Part shown: positions 25,733 through 33,519 of the stretch, piece after piece
Layout: each line of letters starts with the position of its first letter
How positions within the stretch are numbered: the first letter of the stretch is position 1
Origin: JAJDXO01 sp965207535
Lineage (GTDB): Bacteria; Pseudomonadota; Alphaproteobacteria; Rhodospirillales; UBA2165
Reading direction: 5' to 3'
Length of the DNA stretch: 64,000 nt
Assembly: GCA_965207535.1 (NCBI GenBank)
Contig: CBDBMR010000017.1
Span: 62,001-126,000 of the forward strand
The notes under the pieces: model-generated
What the model saw: only the letters and a program-made list of their open reading frames with translations
Database searches by the model: none
What the model was told of the DNA's origin: nothing
Position numbers and translations under genes: made by a program

Positions 25733-25819
25733 GCGGGCGTGGCGGAATTGGTAGACGCGCTGGATTCAAAATCCAGTTCTGGTGACAGAGTGGGAGTTCG
25801 AGTCTCCCCGCCCGCACCA
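25733..25819 (+). tRNA. tRNA-Leu(CAA)
   Basis: An 87-base gene including encoded CCA. The acceptor pairs GCGGGCG with CGCCCGC. The anticodon stem CTGGA/TCCAG encloses loop TTCAAAA, giving anticodon CAA for the UUG leucine codon. A long variable arm (about TTCTGGTGACAGAG) and the T-loop GGTTCGA-like GAGTTCGAGTC are typical of class II tRNA. No integrase or attachment-site duplication is visible downstream. Confidence 0.97.
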
Positions 25820-25927
25820 CCTCCTGAAATCACCCTGTCAAGGCAGCCGAGATGCCGGGCCGGGGCCGTCGCCCCGTGGCGGATGGAACCGAAATCGCTT
25901 TCGAGTGAGGACCCTCCGGCGCACCAA

Positions 25928-27238
25928 TCAGAGAAGCGCCAGCGGAATCTGCGGGAACGCAATGATCAACAGCAGGACGATCAGCATCGTCGCCGCATAG
26001 GGCGCGGCGCCGGTAAAGATATCGCCGACCGTGATGTCGTCTCGCTGCAGGTTGTTGTGGATGACGAAACATGCAATCCCCAACGGCGGCGTCAGCAGTC
26101 CAATCTCGACCGCGATGATCGTGACGATCCCGAACCAGATGAGGTCGACACCCAAATTTTGGAGGATGGGAAAAGCCAGCGGCACGGTAATCAGCATGAT
26201 GGAGCCGGAATCCAGAATGGTACCCAGCAGAATGATGGTGACGATGTAGATCGCGAGGAGTTCGCCGGGACCCAGGCCCGAAGATTGGATAAAGCCCTCC
26301 ATCACGCCCGGGATTCCGGACACAACGATCATCTTCGAATAAAGATGCGCCGAGATCAGCAAGAAGCAGATGGCGGCGGTTACGTGACCGGTTTCCTTCA
26401 ATACCTGCCACAAATTCGCCCAGGTCAGCGTCCGTTTCAGGATCGACAGCAGCAAGGCCGCGAACGCGCCGATACCGCCCGCTTCGGTCGCAGTGAACCA
26501 GCCGAGCCAGATGCCCCCGAGCACGATAAAGATCAGAATGACGATGGGAACCAATTTGACCACGAGTTCATCGGTCCCCATGAGCGATTCCGCTTTTTGA
26601 ACCTCTCCGCCGACCGCGACGAAGTTGGGGAACCGGTGGGCCAGCACCCAATTGAGGATGGAAAATGCGGCGGCCAGCAGAATGCCCGGCAGAATGCCGG
26701 CAATAAACAGGGCGCCAATTGAACTCTCGGTCAGGATGCCGAACAAAATCAGCAGCATGGAAGGCGGGATCAGCATCCCGAGAACGCTGGAGCCGGCAAC
26801 CACACCGACGGCGAAGCGCGGGTTGTAGCCGAGTCGCAGCATCTCCGGCACGGCGACCTTGGTGAATACGGACGCGGACGCGATCGAGGAGCCCGTGACG
26901 GCCGCAAAGACCGCATTGGCCGCCACCGTCGCCGTGCCCAGCCCGGCCTTGACCCGCCGGAACAGATGATTGGCGACGTCATAGGTGTCCTTGCCGATAC
27001 CCGAGACGCTGACCAGCAGTCCCATGAGCACGAATAGGGGAATGACCCCGAATTCAAACCGCCGCAGGCTCTCGCCCGCAGCCAGTGCGAGCAGCTTCCC
27101 GGCGATGGTCATGTCCTCGCGGATCAATGAAACGCCGATAAAGGACAACAGCGACAGGGCAACGCCGATGTGCACGCCGATATAGACCAGCACCAGGACG
27201 CCGATGATCGACACCAGACCGATATCGACGGAACTCAT
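25928..27238 (-). CDS. TRAP transporter large permease (DctM-like)
   Basis: A 436-residue, twelve-helix membrane protein, the Na+-coupled translocation subunit of a TRAP transporter. Family blocks include FGVIPLFVLMGLLVS, FAAVTGSSIASASVF and LGYNPRFAVGVVAGSSVLG. The start at 27238 overlaps the small-permease stop by four bases (ATGA), and I prefer it to upstream in-frame starts. The imported carboxylate is unknown; the neighbouring FAH-family enzyme and 2-hydroxyacid dehydrogenase suggest an organic or keto acid. Confidence 0.93.
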   Translation of the reverse strand: MSSVDIGLVSIIGVLVLVYIGVHIGVALSLLSFIGVSLIREDMTIAGKLLALAAGESLRRFEFGVIPLFVLMGLLVSVSGIGKDTYDVANHLFRRVKAGLGTATVAANAVFAAVTGSSIASASVFTKVAVPEMLRLGYNPRFAVGVVAGSSVLGMLIPPSMLLILFGILTESSIGALFIAGILPGILLAAAFSILNWVLAHRFPNFVAVGGEVQKAESLMGTDELVVKLVPIVILIFIVLGGIWLGWFTATEAGGIGAFAALLLSILKRTLTWANLWQVLKETGHVTAAICFLLISAHLYSKMIVVSGIPGVMEGFIQSSGLGPGELLAIYIVTIILLGTILDSGSIMLITVPLAFPILQNLGVDLIWFGIVTIIAVEIGLLTPPLGIACFVIHNNLQRDDITVGDIFTGAAPYAATMLIVLLLIIAFPQIPLALL

Positions 27239-27816
27239 GCCGAGGTCTCCCCCGAAGTCCCCCTTTGGCTCGCCAGGAAGCGGAGGTCGGCAATGAACAG
27301 CCGCAGAAACTGAATGGCGCAGACGCCCGCACCGGCGACCACGACCGCCTTGATAGGCCACTCGGGAAACGTGAAATCCCCCTCGGTGCCGTCATAGGAA
27401 TTGAGGCGCCAGGCCTTTTCCAGCAGGGGCATGGAAAACTGCACCAGCACGACCATCAGGACGACGCCGGCGAAATGAAATACCGCCTGCATCGAACGGC
27501 CAAGAACCGGCCTCGTGTCGAGAAGTTTGCCGATCAGGACGTCCGACCGGGTGAGCCGTCCGGCACGCAGCGCGTCGGCGAGCTGAAGGAATACGATCGC
27601 CACGATCGACATGGTGATAATCAGCGGCACGCCCCGGACCGGGCTGTTGAAAAACGCGCGCATCCCGACATCGATGACGATGAGCATCATCATGACGAAG
27701 ATCCATGCCGTCCCCAGTGTATTCAGGGTCGTTACGATGACGTCAAGCCATCGGCCCAGGCGGCGGCCCCAGCCGGCAGGCGAAGCCGCCGGCCGAGGTG
27801 CCAAATCATCGGTCAT
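27235..27816 (-). CDS. TRAP transporter small permease (DctQ-like)
   Basis: A 193-residue protein with four predicted helices and the DctQ-like core NSPVRGVPLIITMSIVAIVF and DVLIGKLLDTRPVLGR. It forms the membrane complex with the large permease encoded next to it. It lies 18 bp downstream of the binding-protein gene and overlaps the large-permease start. Confidence 0.9.
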   Translation of the reverse strand: MTDDLAPRPAASPAGWGRRLGRWLDVIVTTLNTLGTAWIFVMMMLIVIDVGMRAFFNSPVRGVPLIITMSIVAIVFLQLADALRAGRLTRSDVLIGKLLDTRPVLGRSMQAVFHFAGVVLMVVLVQFSMPLLEKAWRLNSYDGTEGDFTFPEWPIKAVVVAGAGVCAIQFLRLFIADLRFLASQRGTSGETSA

Positions 27817-27834
27817 GGGCGATACCGCGGACGG

Positions 27835-28905
27835 CTATTCCTTGTCCCAGTCCCGGACAAAGGTTTCGCCACCCGCCCGCAGGGCATCGAGATAAGCCGC
27901 CAACACCTTGCTGGCCGGCAGACCCCGCTTGTCCCACGTCTCGGCCCATTGCTTCGGCAGGTTCGGTAGTTTGTGCGCCCACCGCTTGCGTTCTTCGGCC
28001 GGGAACTCGGTGATCCGGAGACCCTGTTTGGCCATGATGCCGGAGAACTTTTTCTCGAGCGCGATCGTCAGCCCGGAGTATTTGGTCATCATCTGACCGC
28101 CGGTTTCACGGAAGATTTTTTGGGCGTAAGGCGGCATGCCGTCGAAGGTCTCTTTGTTCATGGTCAGGCTGACGCCGACGGTGGAGCCGAAACCGACCCG
28201 GGTCATGTACTTTGCCGCTTCGTGCACCTTGTACACCATGGTGAGCATGATCGAGATGGGATAGCCGTCATAGAGCCCGCTCTTGATGTTGTTGAGCGCC
28301 TGGTTCATCGACGACGTCACCGGGACCGCGCCCGTCGGCTTCAACCACGCCGACGCGGCACCCGTCGCCCCTATGCGGTGACCCTTGAGATCCTCATATT
28401 TGGTGACCGGAAAATTGGTGATGAGGTGGAGTGAATCGGAAGCCCCTGCGCCAAGCCAAACCTGGTTCCGTTTGGTCCAGGCGGCTTTCATCTCCGGAAA
28501 CTGTTCGTGAAGCTGCTTATTGACCTTGTTCAGCAGCATCACGTTGGTGGTGCTGAACGGCACCTTGAAGGAAATTTGCTCGAGGGGCAGGTTCGACTCT
28601 TCGAACGAGTTGATGACGAGAGCGATTTGGGCGAGGTTGTCTTCAACTGCTTCGAAGGTGTCACGGAAATTGGCAAGGCTGCCGCTCCATGCTTCGGTCC
28701 ACTCGATCCTGAAATCGCCCCCCGCCGCGAGGCGCTTGTTCACCGTCGGAATGAAAAAATTCTTGGCGAGGCGGACCGCCGCATTGACCGGCGGAACCGG
28801 TGCGGAGAACGTCATTTTAGCGGTTTCCGCAGCCACCGGCGTCGCCGCCAATGCCGTCATCGCGGCGCCCGCGACGGCCGACGCAAAACTAATTTTTCTG
28901 ATCAT
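27835..28905 (-). CDS. TRAP transporter substrate-binding protein (DctP-like)
   Basis: A 356-residue periplasmic binding protein. The signal peptide is MIRKISFASAVAGAAMTALA, with likely cleavage after VAA or VAAE. The conserved Arg-containing region near KGHRIGATGAASAWLKPTGA contacts the carboxylate in this family. GAGAAGG lies 8 bases before the ATG at 28905. It is 61 bp downstream of the FAH-family gene on the same strand, so transcription order is FAH, DctP, DctQ, DctM. Confidence 0.92.
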   Translation of the reverse strand: MIRKISFASAVAGAAMTALAATPVAAETAKMTFSAPVPPVNAAVRLAKNFFIPTVNKRLAAGGDFRIEWTEAWSGSLANFRDTFEAVEDNLAQIALVINSFEESNLPLEQISFKVPFSTTNVMLLNKVNKQLHEQFPEMKAAWTKRNQVWLGAGASDSLHLITNFPVTKYEDLKGHRIGATGAASAWLKPTGAVPVTSSMNQALNNIKSGLYDGYPISIMLTMVYKVHEAAKYMTRVGFGSTVGVSLTMNKETFDGMPPYAQKIFRETGGQMMTKYSGLTIALEKKFSGIMAKQGLRITEFPAEERKRWAHKLPNLPKQWAETWDKRGLPASKVLAAYLDALRAGGETFVRDWDKE

Positions 28906-28966
28906 TTGAAGCCTTCTCCCAAAAGAACGGTTATTTTGAAACAAAGTATTTTCTTATTCGTGGCGC

Positions 28967-29911
28967 TCAGCCGACGCGGTAGGCGTTGGGAAGGTCCGCT
29001 TTAACCTCGTTGCGCAAAATCCCCAAGCCCGTAATTTCAACCTCGCACACATCCCCCGGTTTCATGTGAACCCGGCCGGCATATTTGACCCCGCCGCCAT
29101 CGTCCACATGGCTCTCGATCTGCGCCTCGATATCGTCCTCGGCGGGCGGCAACGCGCCCGGCGTGCCGGTGACGATCACATCGCCGGGCCGCAATATGTG
29201 GCCGATGGAAATGTAGTGGATCAGCGCCTCGACATTGAAGATCAGCCCGTTGACGCCTTCGTGCTGGCGCTCCTTGCCGTTGAGCCGGGTGATGATCTCC
29301 TTCTCGTAGGGATCGCCGAATTCGTCCGGGGTCATCATCCACGGCCCGAAGCTGCCGGACGCCTCGAAATTCTTGCCGAGCCCGAACTGGCGGTTGTGGC
29401 TCTGGAATTCGCGGACGCTGCCCTCGTTGTGGATCGAGTACCCGGCCACGTGGTCCATTGCCTTGTCCTTGGGAATGTGGCGGCCGGGCTTGCCGATGAT
29501 CACTGCCAGCTCACCCTCGTAATCGAAGGCCTGACCCACATCCGGCGGCGGCGCCAGCAGCGGCCGCAGATGCCCGACATGGGATTTGGCGTGACGCAGA
29601 AAAATATGGGGGTAGTGCGGCGACGTGGTCAAGCCCGTCTCGTCGATATGGCTCCGGAAATTCAGCGCCAGCGCCCAGACGGCATTGGGGTCGGTGATGA
29701 CCGGTTCAAGTTCGACGTCGTCGAATGTCAGGTCGGCCGCCTTGCCGTCCGCCGCCGCCGCGGCCCGTGACAATCCGTCCTCCATGGCGATGATCCGGCG
29801 CAGGTTGGACGGAAGATCGGGCGCCGCATCGTTTAGCGCGACGAAGCCCGTGCCGTCGACCATGACCCCGACGCCGGGCGCATCGTTGTGCCGGTAGGAA
29901 ACGAGCCGCAT
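28967..29911 (-). CDS. Fumarylacetoacetate hydrolase-family enzyme
   Basis: A 314-residue protein with the FAH fold. The metal and catalytic blocks are FLRHAKSHVGHLRPLLAP, FDYEGELAVIIGKPGRHIP and VNGLIFNVEALIHYIS, followed by GDVIVTGTPGALPP. FAH-family members are Mg2+-dependent C-C hydrolases or decarboxylases acting on diketo acids, acylpyruvates or 2-hydroxyhepta-dienedioate. The substrate is not evident. It leads the TRAP operon, has AGGAGAGG before its start, and is divergent from the 2-hydroxyacid dehydrogenase gene. Confidence 0.9.
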   Translation of the reverse strand: MRLVSYRHNDAPGVGVMVDGTGFVALNDAAPDLPSNLRRIIAMEDGLSRAAAAADGKAADLTFDDVELEPVITDPNAVWALALNFRSHIDETGLTTSPHYPHIFLRHAKSHVGHLRPLLAPPPDVGQAFDYEGELAVIIGKPGRHIPKDKAMDHVAGYSIHNEGSVREFQSHNRQFGLGKNFEASGSFGPWMMTPDEFGDPYEKEIITRLNGKERQHEGVNGLIFNVEALIHYISIGHILRPGDVIVTGTPGALPPAEDDIEAQIESHVDDGGGVKYAGRVHMKPGDVCEVEITGLGILRNEVKADLPNAYRVG

Positions 29912-30030
29912 GTAGGAATTCCTCTCCTGTCACACCGTAAAAAACGGACTATGCTCATTTTTTCTCAAACTAGCCAAACCGGGCACTCAAGCCAACACTT
30001 CGAATGTGGCCGATGCAGGGGGACGCCGAT

Positions 30031-30969
30031 ATGAACCGGGTGCACATCGTTGCCTTCAACGCCAGCGACTATGGAGAACTCATCCGCGCCGAGTTTCCCG
30101 AACTCCAGGTAACCGTGGAAGACGTCACGGGAAAGGCCACGGCATCCTTCGCGGATGCAAACGTGCTGATCGGGTTCGGGCCGGCAATGACCGACGAACT
30201 GGTCGCCGAAGCCACTGACCTCAGATGGATTCAGGCCCTTGGAACCGGGGTCGACGGATTCGATGACCGAGTCGATGTCGGCAAGGTGATTCTCAGCTCC
30301 ATGCGGGGCATCCACGGCCCCCAGATGGCGGAAATGGCGTTCCTCATGATGCTGTCGTTCGTCCGGCGGCTGCCGTTCATGCTCGAGAACCAGACCCGTA
30401 GGCGTTGGCAAAGTTTCACCGCCGCCAAGCTGGAGGGCAAGACGGCCGTCATCATCGGTATCGGCTTGATCGCCGATGCCCTGGCCGCCCGGTGCCGGGC
30501 ATTCGGCCTCAGGGTTCTGGGCGTCTCCGGGACGCCGCGCGAGGTCGCCAACCTCGACCGGGTATACGCGCGCACCGACATGGAGGCGGCGGTGGCGGAG
30601 GGGGATTTCGTGATCCTGCTGGCGCCGTTGACCGACGAGTCCCGCGGCATGATCAACCGGCCCGTCTTCGAGGCGATGAAGCCGTCGGCCTGTTTCATCA
30701 ATCTCGCCCGGGGCGGCGTCGTCGACGAACGGGATTTCGTGGAGGCCATGCGGGGCGGGCAAATCGCCGCCGCCGCCCTGGACGTTTTCGTCGACGAGCC
30801 GCTGCCGGAAACCTCGCCGCTGTGGGACCTGCCCAATGTGATCATTACCCCGCACATGGGCGGGCGGACCGAAGGCTACGTCGATCAGGCCATGCCGATC
30901 ATCCGTCACAACTTCCGCTGCTATTTGGACGGCGCGCCCGAGAACATGAAAAACAGGGTAACCGGTTGA
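30031..30969 (+). CDS. D-2-hydroxyacid dehydrogenase family protein
   Basis: A 312-residue NAD-dependent oxidoreductase of the D-isomer 2-hydroxyacid dehydrogenase family. Catalytic residues are present: Arg in NLARGGVVDE, Glu in DVFVDEPLPE and His in ITPHMGG. The nucleotide-binding loop reads GIGLIADALA, so the third glycine of GxGxxG is alanine. The start at 30031 is chosen for the AGGGGGA seven bases upstream; ATGs at 30004 and 30013 are alternatives. It is divergent from the FAH-TRAP operon and may act on the same imported acid. Confidence 0.9.
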   Translation: MNRVHIVAFNASDYGELIRAEFPELQVTVEDVTGKATASFADANVLIGFGPAMTDELVAEATDLRWIQALGTGVDGFDDRVDVGKVILSSMRGIHGPQMAEMAFLMMLSFVRRLPFMLENQTRRRWQSFTAAKLEGKTAVIIGIGLIADALAARCRAFGLRVLGVSGTPREVANLDRVYARTDMEAAVAEGDFVILLAPLTDESRGMINRPVFEAMKPSACFINLARGGVVDERDFVEAMRGGQIAAAALDVFVDEPLPETSPLWDLPNVIITPHMGGRTEGYVDQAMPIIRHNFRCYLDGAPENMKNRVTG

Positions 30970-31027
30970 AAATAAATTGCTATTTGGGCGGGGAATAATT
31001 CATCCGCCCGGGCATTGATATCATCGT

Positions 31028-31046
31028 GGCGCCGCAATGCGGCGCC
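31028..31046. other. GC-rich hairpin upstream of the MXKDX lipoprotein
   Basis: GGCGCCGC, AAT, GCGGCGCC is a perfect eight-pair inverted repeat with a three-base loop, about 59 bases after the dehydrogenase stop and 33 before the lipoprotein start. No T-run follows, so it is not a standard intrinsic terminator. It may protect a 3' end or structure the lipoprotein leader. Confidence 0.45.
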
Positions 31047-31079
31047 GACAACCGTAACCCGATTCCATATGGAGACTCG

Positions 31080-31277
31080 ATGATGTCTAAATTCCTTGCT
31101 GCCTTTGTCGCTCTCTTCCTGGTCGCCGGCTGTGCCTCGGACACCATGATGAAGAAAGACACCATGAAAAAAGACACCATGATGAAGAAGGACGAGATGA
31201 AGAAAGACAAGATGATGAAGAAAGACGAGATGATGAAGAAAGACACCATGATGAAAAAGGACAAAATGTCCAAATAG
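31080..31277 (+). CDS. Pentapeptide MXKDX-repeat lipoprotein
   Basis: A 65-residue small lipoprotein. A signal peptide ends in the lipobox LVAGC, with the lipidated cysteine at C18. The mature 48 residues consist almost only of repeats of the MMKKD/TMKKD type, about nine, then KMSK. This fits the family called pentapeptide MXKDX repeat protein (TIGR02953); its function is unknown. A GGAG precedes two adjacent ATGs (31080 and 31083). It lies 106 bp before an ECF sigma gene on the same strand. The Met-rich repeats could bind copper or be scavengers of oxidants, which is only a thought. Confidence 0.88.
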   Translation: MMSKFLAAFVALFLVAGCASDTMMKKDTMKKDTMMKKDEMKKDKMMKKDEMMKKDTMMKKDKMSK

Positions 31278-31383
31278 ACGGCCGCTTCGTTATAGTTGAC
31301 GCCGGTGACCGGGAGGTGTGCGGGAGCGCTCTCCCGGTGACCCGCCGACCGAACCCTGGGATTTCTTTGGACCAAAGCCCGCG

Positions 31384-31890
31384 ATGGATAAACGCAAGGA
31401 CATCATCGAGCAGATGCCGCACTTGATGCGCTATGCCCGCGCCCTCACCCGGGACGCCGTGGCCGCCGACGATCTGGTGCAGGATTGCGTTTCGCGGGCG
31501 CTGAGCCGGCTGCATCTGTTCAAGGCGGGAACCAACATGCGGGCCTGGCTGTTCACCATTTTGCACAACATTCACGCCCAGAACATGCGCACCCTCGGCC
31601 GACGCCCCCGAGCCGTGCCCCTGGACCACGAACTCGAGGAGCGGCGCGGCGCCGGCCCGACGCAGGACGCCCCCTTGACGGCGCGTGATCTTCAGCGCGC
31701 CCTCGATCATCTGCCGGACGAACAGCGGGAAGTGGTCCTGCTGGTGGGGCTCGAGGATATGACCTATGCCGAGGCCGCCGAGGTTACGGGCGTGCCGGTC
31801 GGCACGATTATGTCGCGCCTGGCCCGCGGCCGGGAGCGGCTTCGGAGGATGATGGCCGAGGGAGTCCCCGCCCTGAGGAGTGTCAAATGA
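31384..31890 (+). CDS. ECF-family RNA polymerase sigma factor
   Basis: A 168-residue sigma factor from the ATG at 31384 (MDKRKDIIEQMPHLMRYARAL). Region 2 shows ADDLVQDCVSRALSRLHLF and NMRAWLFTILHNIHAQNMR; region 4 shows LPDEQREVVLLVGLEDMTYAEAA and the recognition helix VPVGTIMSRLARGRERLRR. It overlaps the anti-sigma start by four bases. The upstream gap carries CGGGAG-CGCT-CTCCCG (31321-31336), a six-pair hairpin. The MXKDX lipoprotein gene before it could be a target or part of the operon. Confidence 0.9.
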   Translation: MDKRKDIIEQMPHLMRYARALTRDAVAADDLVQDCVSRALSRLHLFKAGTNMRAWLFTILHNIHAQNMRTLGRRPRAVPLDHELEERRGAGPTQDAPLTARDLQRALDHLPDEQREVVLLVGLEDMTYAEAAEVTGVPVGTIMSRLARGRERLRRMMAEGVPALRSVK

Positions 31891-32657
31891 CCAGCGAGAC
31901 AGGTTTCACCGAAACCGACCTCCATGCCTATGCCGATGGCGAGCTGGACCGGGCCACCCTCGCCGAAATCGAGCACTGGCTTGCCGAAACTCCCGAGGCC
32001 GCTGCCCGAGTACATGCCATCAAACTCCAAAAGCATTTGATGCATGAGCTCCACGACGAAGGCCTGGAGGCGCCGTGGCCGGAGGGTGTCGACGAAATGC
32101 TGACCGGAGAGCCCGAACGGAAATGGTGGCCCGGCTGGACGAGGCTGGCCGCCTCGGTCCTGCTTCTGCTGGTCGGCGCCGCCGCCGGTTGGGGTGTTTC
32201 CCAGGCCGGGTCGCCGGAGCAAACCGCCGGGCGGAGCTTCGTCCAAAACGCGCTCTATGCCCACGCCGTCTATTCCCACGACGAACAGCGCCCGGTCGAG
32301 GTCAGCATCGACGAGGAGCAACTGCTGGTCGACTGGCTGTCCGAGCGGGTCGGCGAAAAGCTCATGACCCCCGACCTGGCGAGCAACGGCTTCAAGCTTA
32401 TCGGCGGCCGTCTGGTGTCGGACACCGGAATGCCGGCCGCGCAGCTCATGTACGAAGACGTGCGCGCCAAACGGGTCACGCTCTATGTGCGCAAGGCGTT
32501 CGAGGACAAGGACTCCGCATTCCGGTTTATTTCCGAGGACGGCATGGTCGCCTTCTACTGGACCGATGGGCCGCTGTCCTACGCCCTGACGGGAGAGATG
32601 CCGCGGGGCGACCTCCTGGATCTCGCCCAAATGGTCTTCAAGGACATTTCTTCCTGA
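31887..32657 (+). CDS. Transmembrane anti-sigma factor
   Basis: A 256-residue protein coupled to the sigma gene by an ATGA overlap. The N-terminus (TETDLHAYADGELDRATLAE) is the usual anti-sigma domain that binds the sigma factor. One membrane helix (about residues 88-105, LAASVLLLLVGAAAGWG) separates it from a periplasmic domain of about 150 residues. It lacks the HxxxCxxC zinc motif. It probably holds the sigma factor until an envelope signal releases it. Confidence 0.85.
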   Translation: MTSETGFTETDLHAYADGELDRATLAEIEHWLAETPEAAARVHAIKLQKHLMHELHDEGLEAPWPEGVDEMLTGEPERKWWPGWTRLAASVLLLLVGAAAGWGVSQAGSPEQTAGRSFVQNALYAHAVYSHDEQRPVEVSIDEEQLLVDWLSERVGEKLMTPDLASNGFKLIGGRLVSDTGMPAAQLMYEDVRAKRVTLYVRKAFEDKDSAFRFISEDGMVAFYWTDGPLSYALTGEMPRGDLLDLAQMVFKDISS

Positions 32658-32736
32658 CGGCGGATCGTTCGTCCCTGACGGCCCGTCACCCCGGCAGGGC
32701 TGACGCGATCATATCATCAAGCAAGAAATCGGGTTT

Positions 32737-33438
32737 CTAAAACGGTGCGTCGACGGCCTTGCAGACGAACTTCATTAACGGCGTCACCGCCCTGAAACCA
32801 TCCTCCACGTCGGAAACGAAGGAATTGGCGCGGGCTGCGCGTTCGGTGTCGTAACACATGGCGAAGAAGGTTTGCCGCTTGATGTCTTCGATATGCTTTT
32901 CGTCGGCCGAGAAACCCTTGGGTGGCCGTTTCAAGGCATCCCCCATGATGCCGCCGGTTTTCGCGTTGAGCGTCTTGTTGTTGACGACCCGGGTCCAGGC
33001 GGCGGGGTCTTTGCCGATCGCGATCCGGATCTTGGCGAGTTCAGGTGCGGGCGGCTTCCAAATTCCACCGCCGTAGATCACCTTCCCGGGCTCGAGGTGA
33101 AGATAGAACCCGGGGGCGTGCACATCCTTGCCGGCCGAATGACGGAACTGCACGGCCACGTGCTCCTTGTACGGCCGCTTGTCCTTGGAAAAGCGCACAT
33201 CCCGATAAATCCGGAACATGGATCCGCCGCTGGGCTTGGGATCGGCAACGTAATGTCTTGAAATCCGGGCGAGGCGCGGCGCCATTTCCTCGATGAACGA
33301 GATGCAGGCCGCCACCACCACTTCGCGGTACCTGTCCTTGTTGGCCTCGAACCAAGGCCGCTCGTTGTTGGCTGCCAGCTCTTCGAAAAACTCGAAAAAA
33401 TCCCGGCCGAATCCGGTGAAAGGCCCGGTGAAAGACAT
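32737..33438 (-). CDS. DUF2461 family protein
   Basis: A 233-residue cytoplasmic protein of family DUF2461 (TIGR02453). Blocks include FEELAANNERPWFEANKDRY, GGSMFRIYRDVRFSKDKRPY, GFYLHLEPGKVIYGGGIW and a C-terminal FSADEKHIEDIKRQ. Function unknown. The ATG at 33438 follows AGGGAGC; an upstream in-frame start at 33483 is less likely. It converges with the anti-sigma gene and stands alone. Confidence 0.88.
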   Translation of the reverse strand: MSFTGPFTGFGRDFFEFFEELAANNERPWFEANKDRYREVVVAACISFIEEMAPRLARISRHYVADPKPSGGSMFRIYRDVRFSKDKRPYKEHVAVQFRHSAGKDVHAPGFYLHLEPGKVIYGGGIWKPPAPELAKIRIAIGKDPAAWTRVVNNKTLNAKTGGIMGDALKRPPKGFSADEKHIEDIKRQTFFAMCYDTERAARANSFVSDVEDGFRAVTPLMKFVCKAVDAPF

Positions 33439-33519
33439 GGTGCGCTCCCTGAGTATCGCCGTGGCCGTGAGGATAGCGCGCACCCGTTCGGTGCGCCACC
33501 AACCGAACGGGCCAGCCCG

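Noticed and set aside
25820..25927. Attachment site or integrated element behind tRNA-Leu
   Set aside because: No duplicated tRNA 3' end and no integrase; only a small CGGGGC-CGTC-GCCCCG hairpin at 25861-25876.
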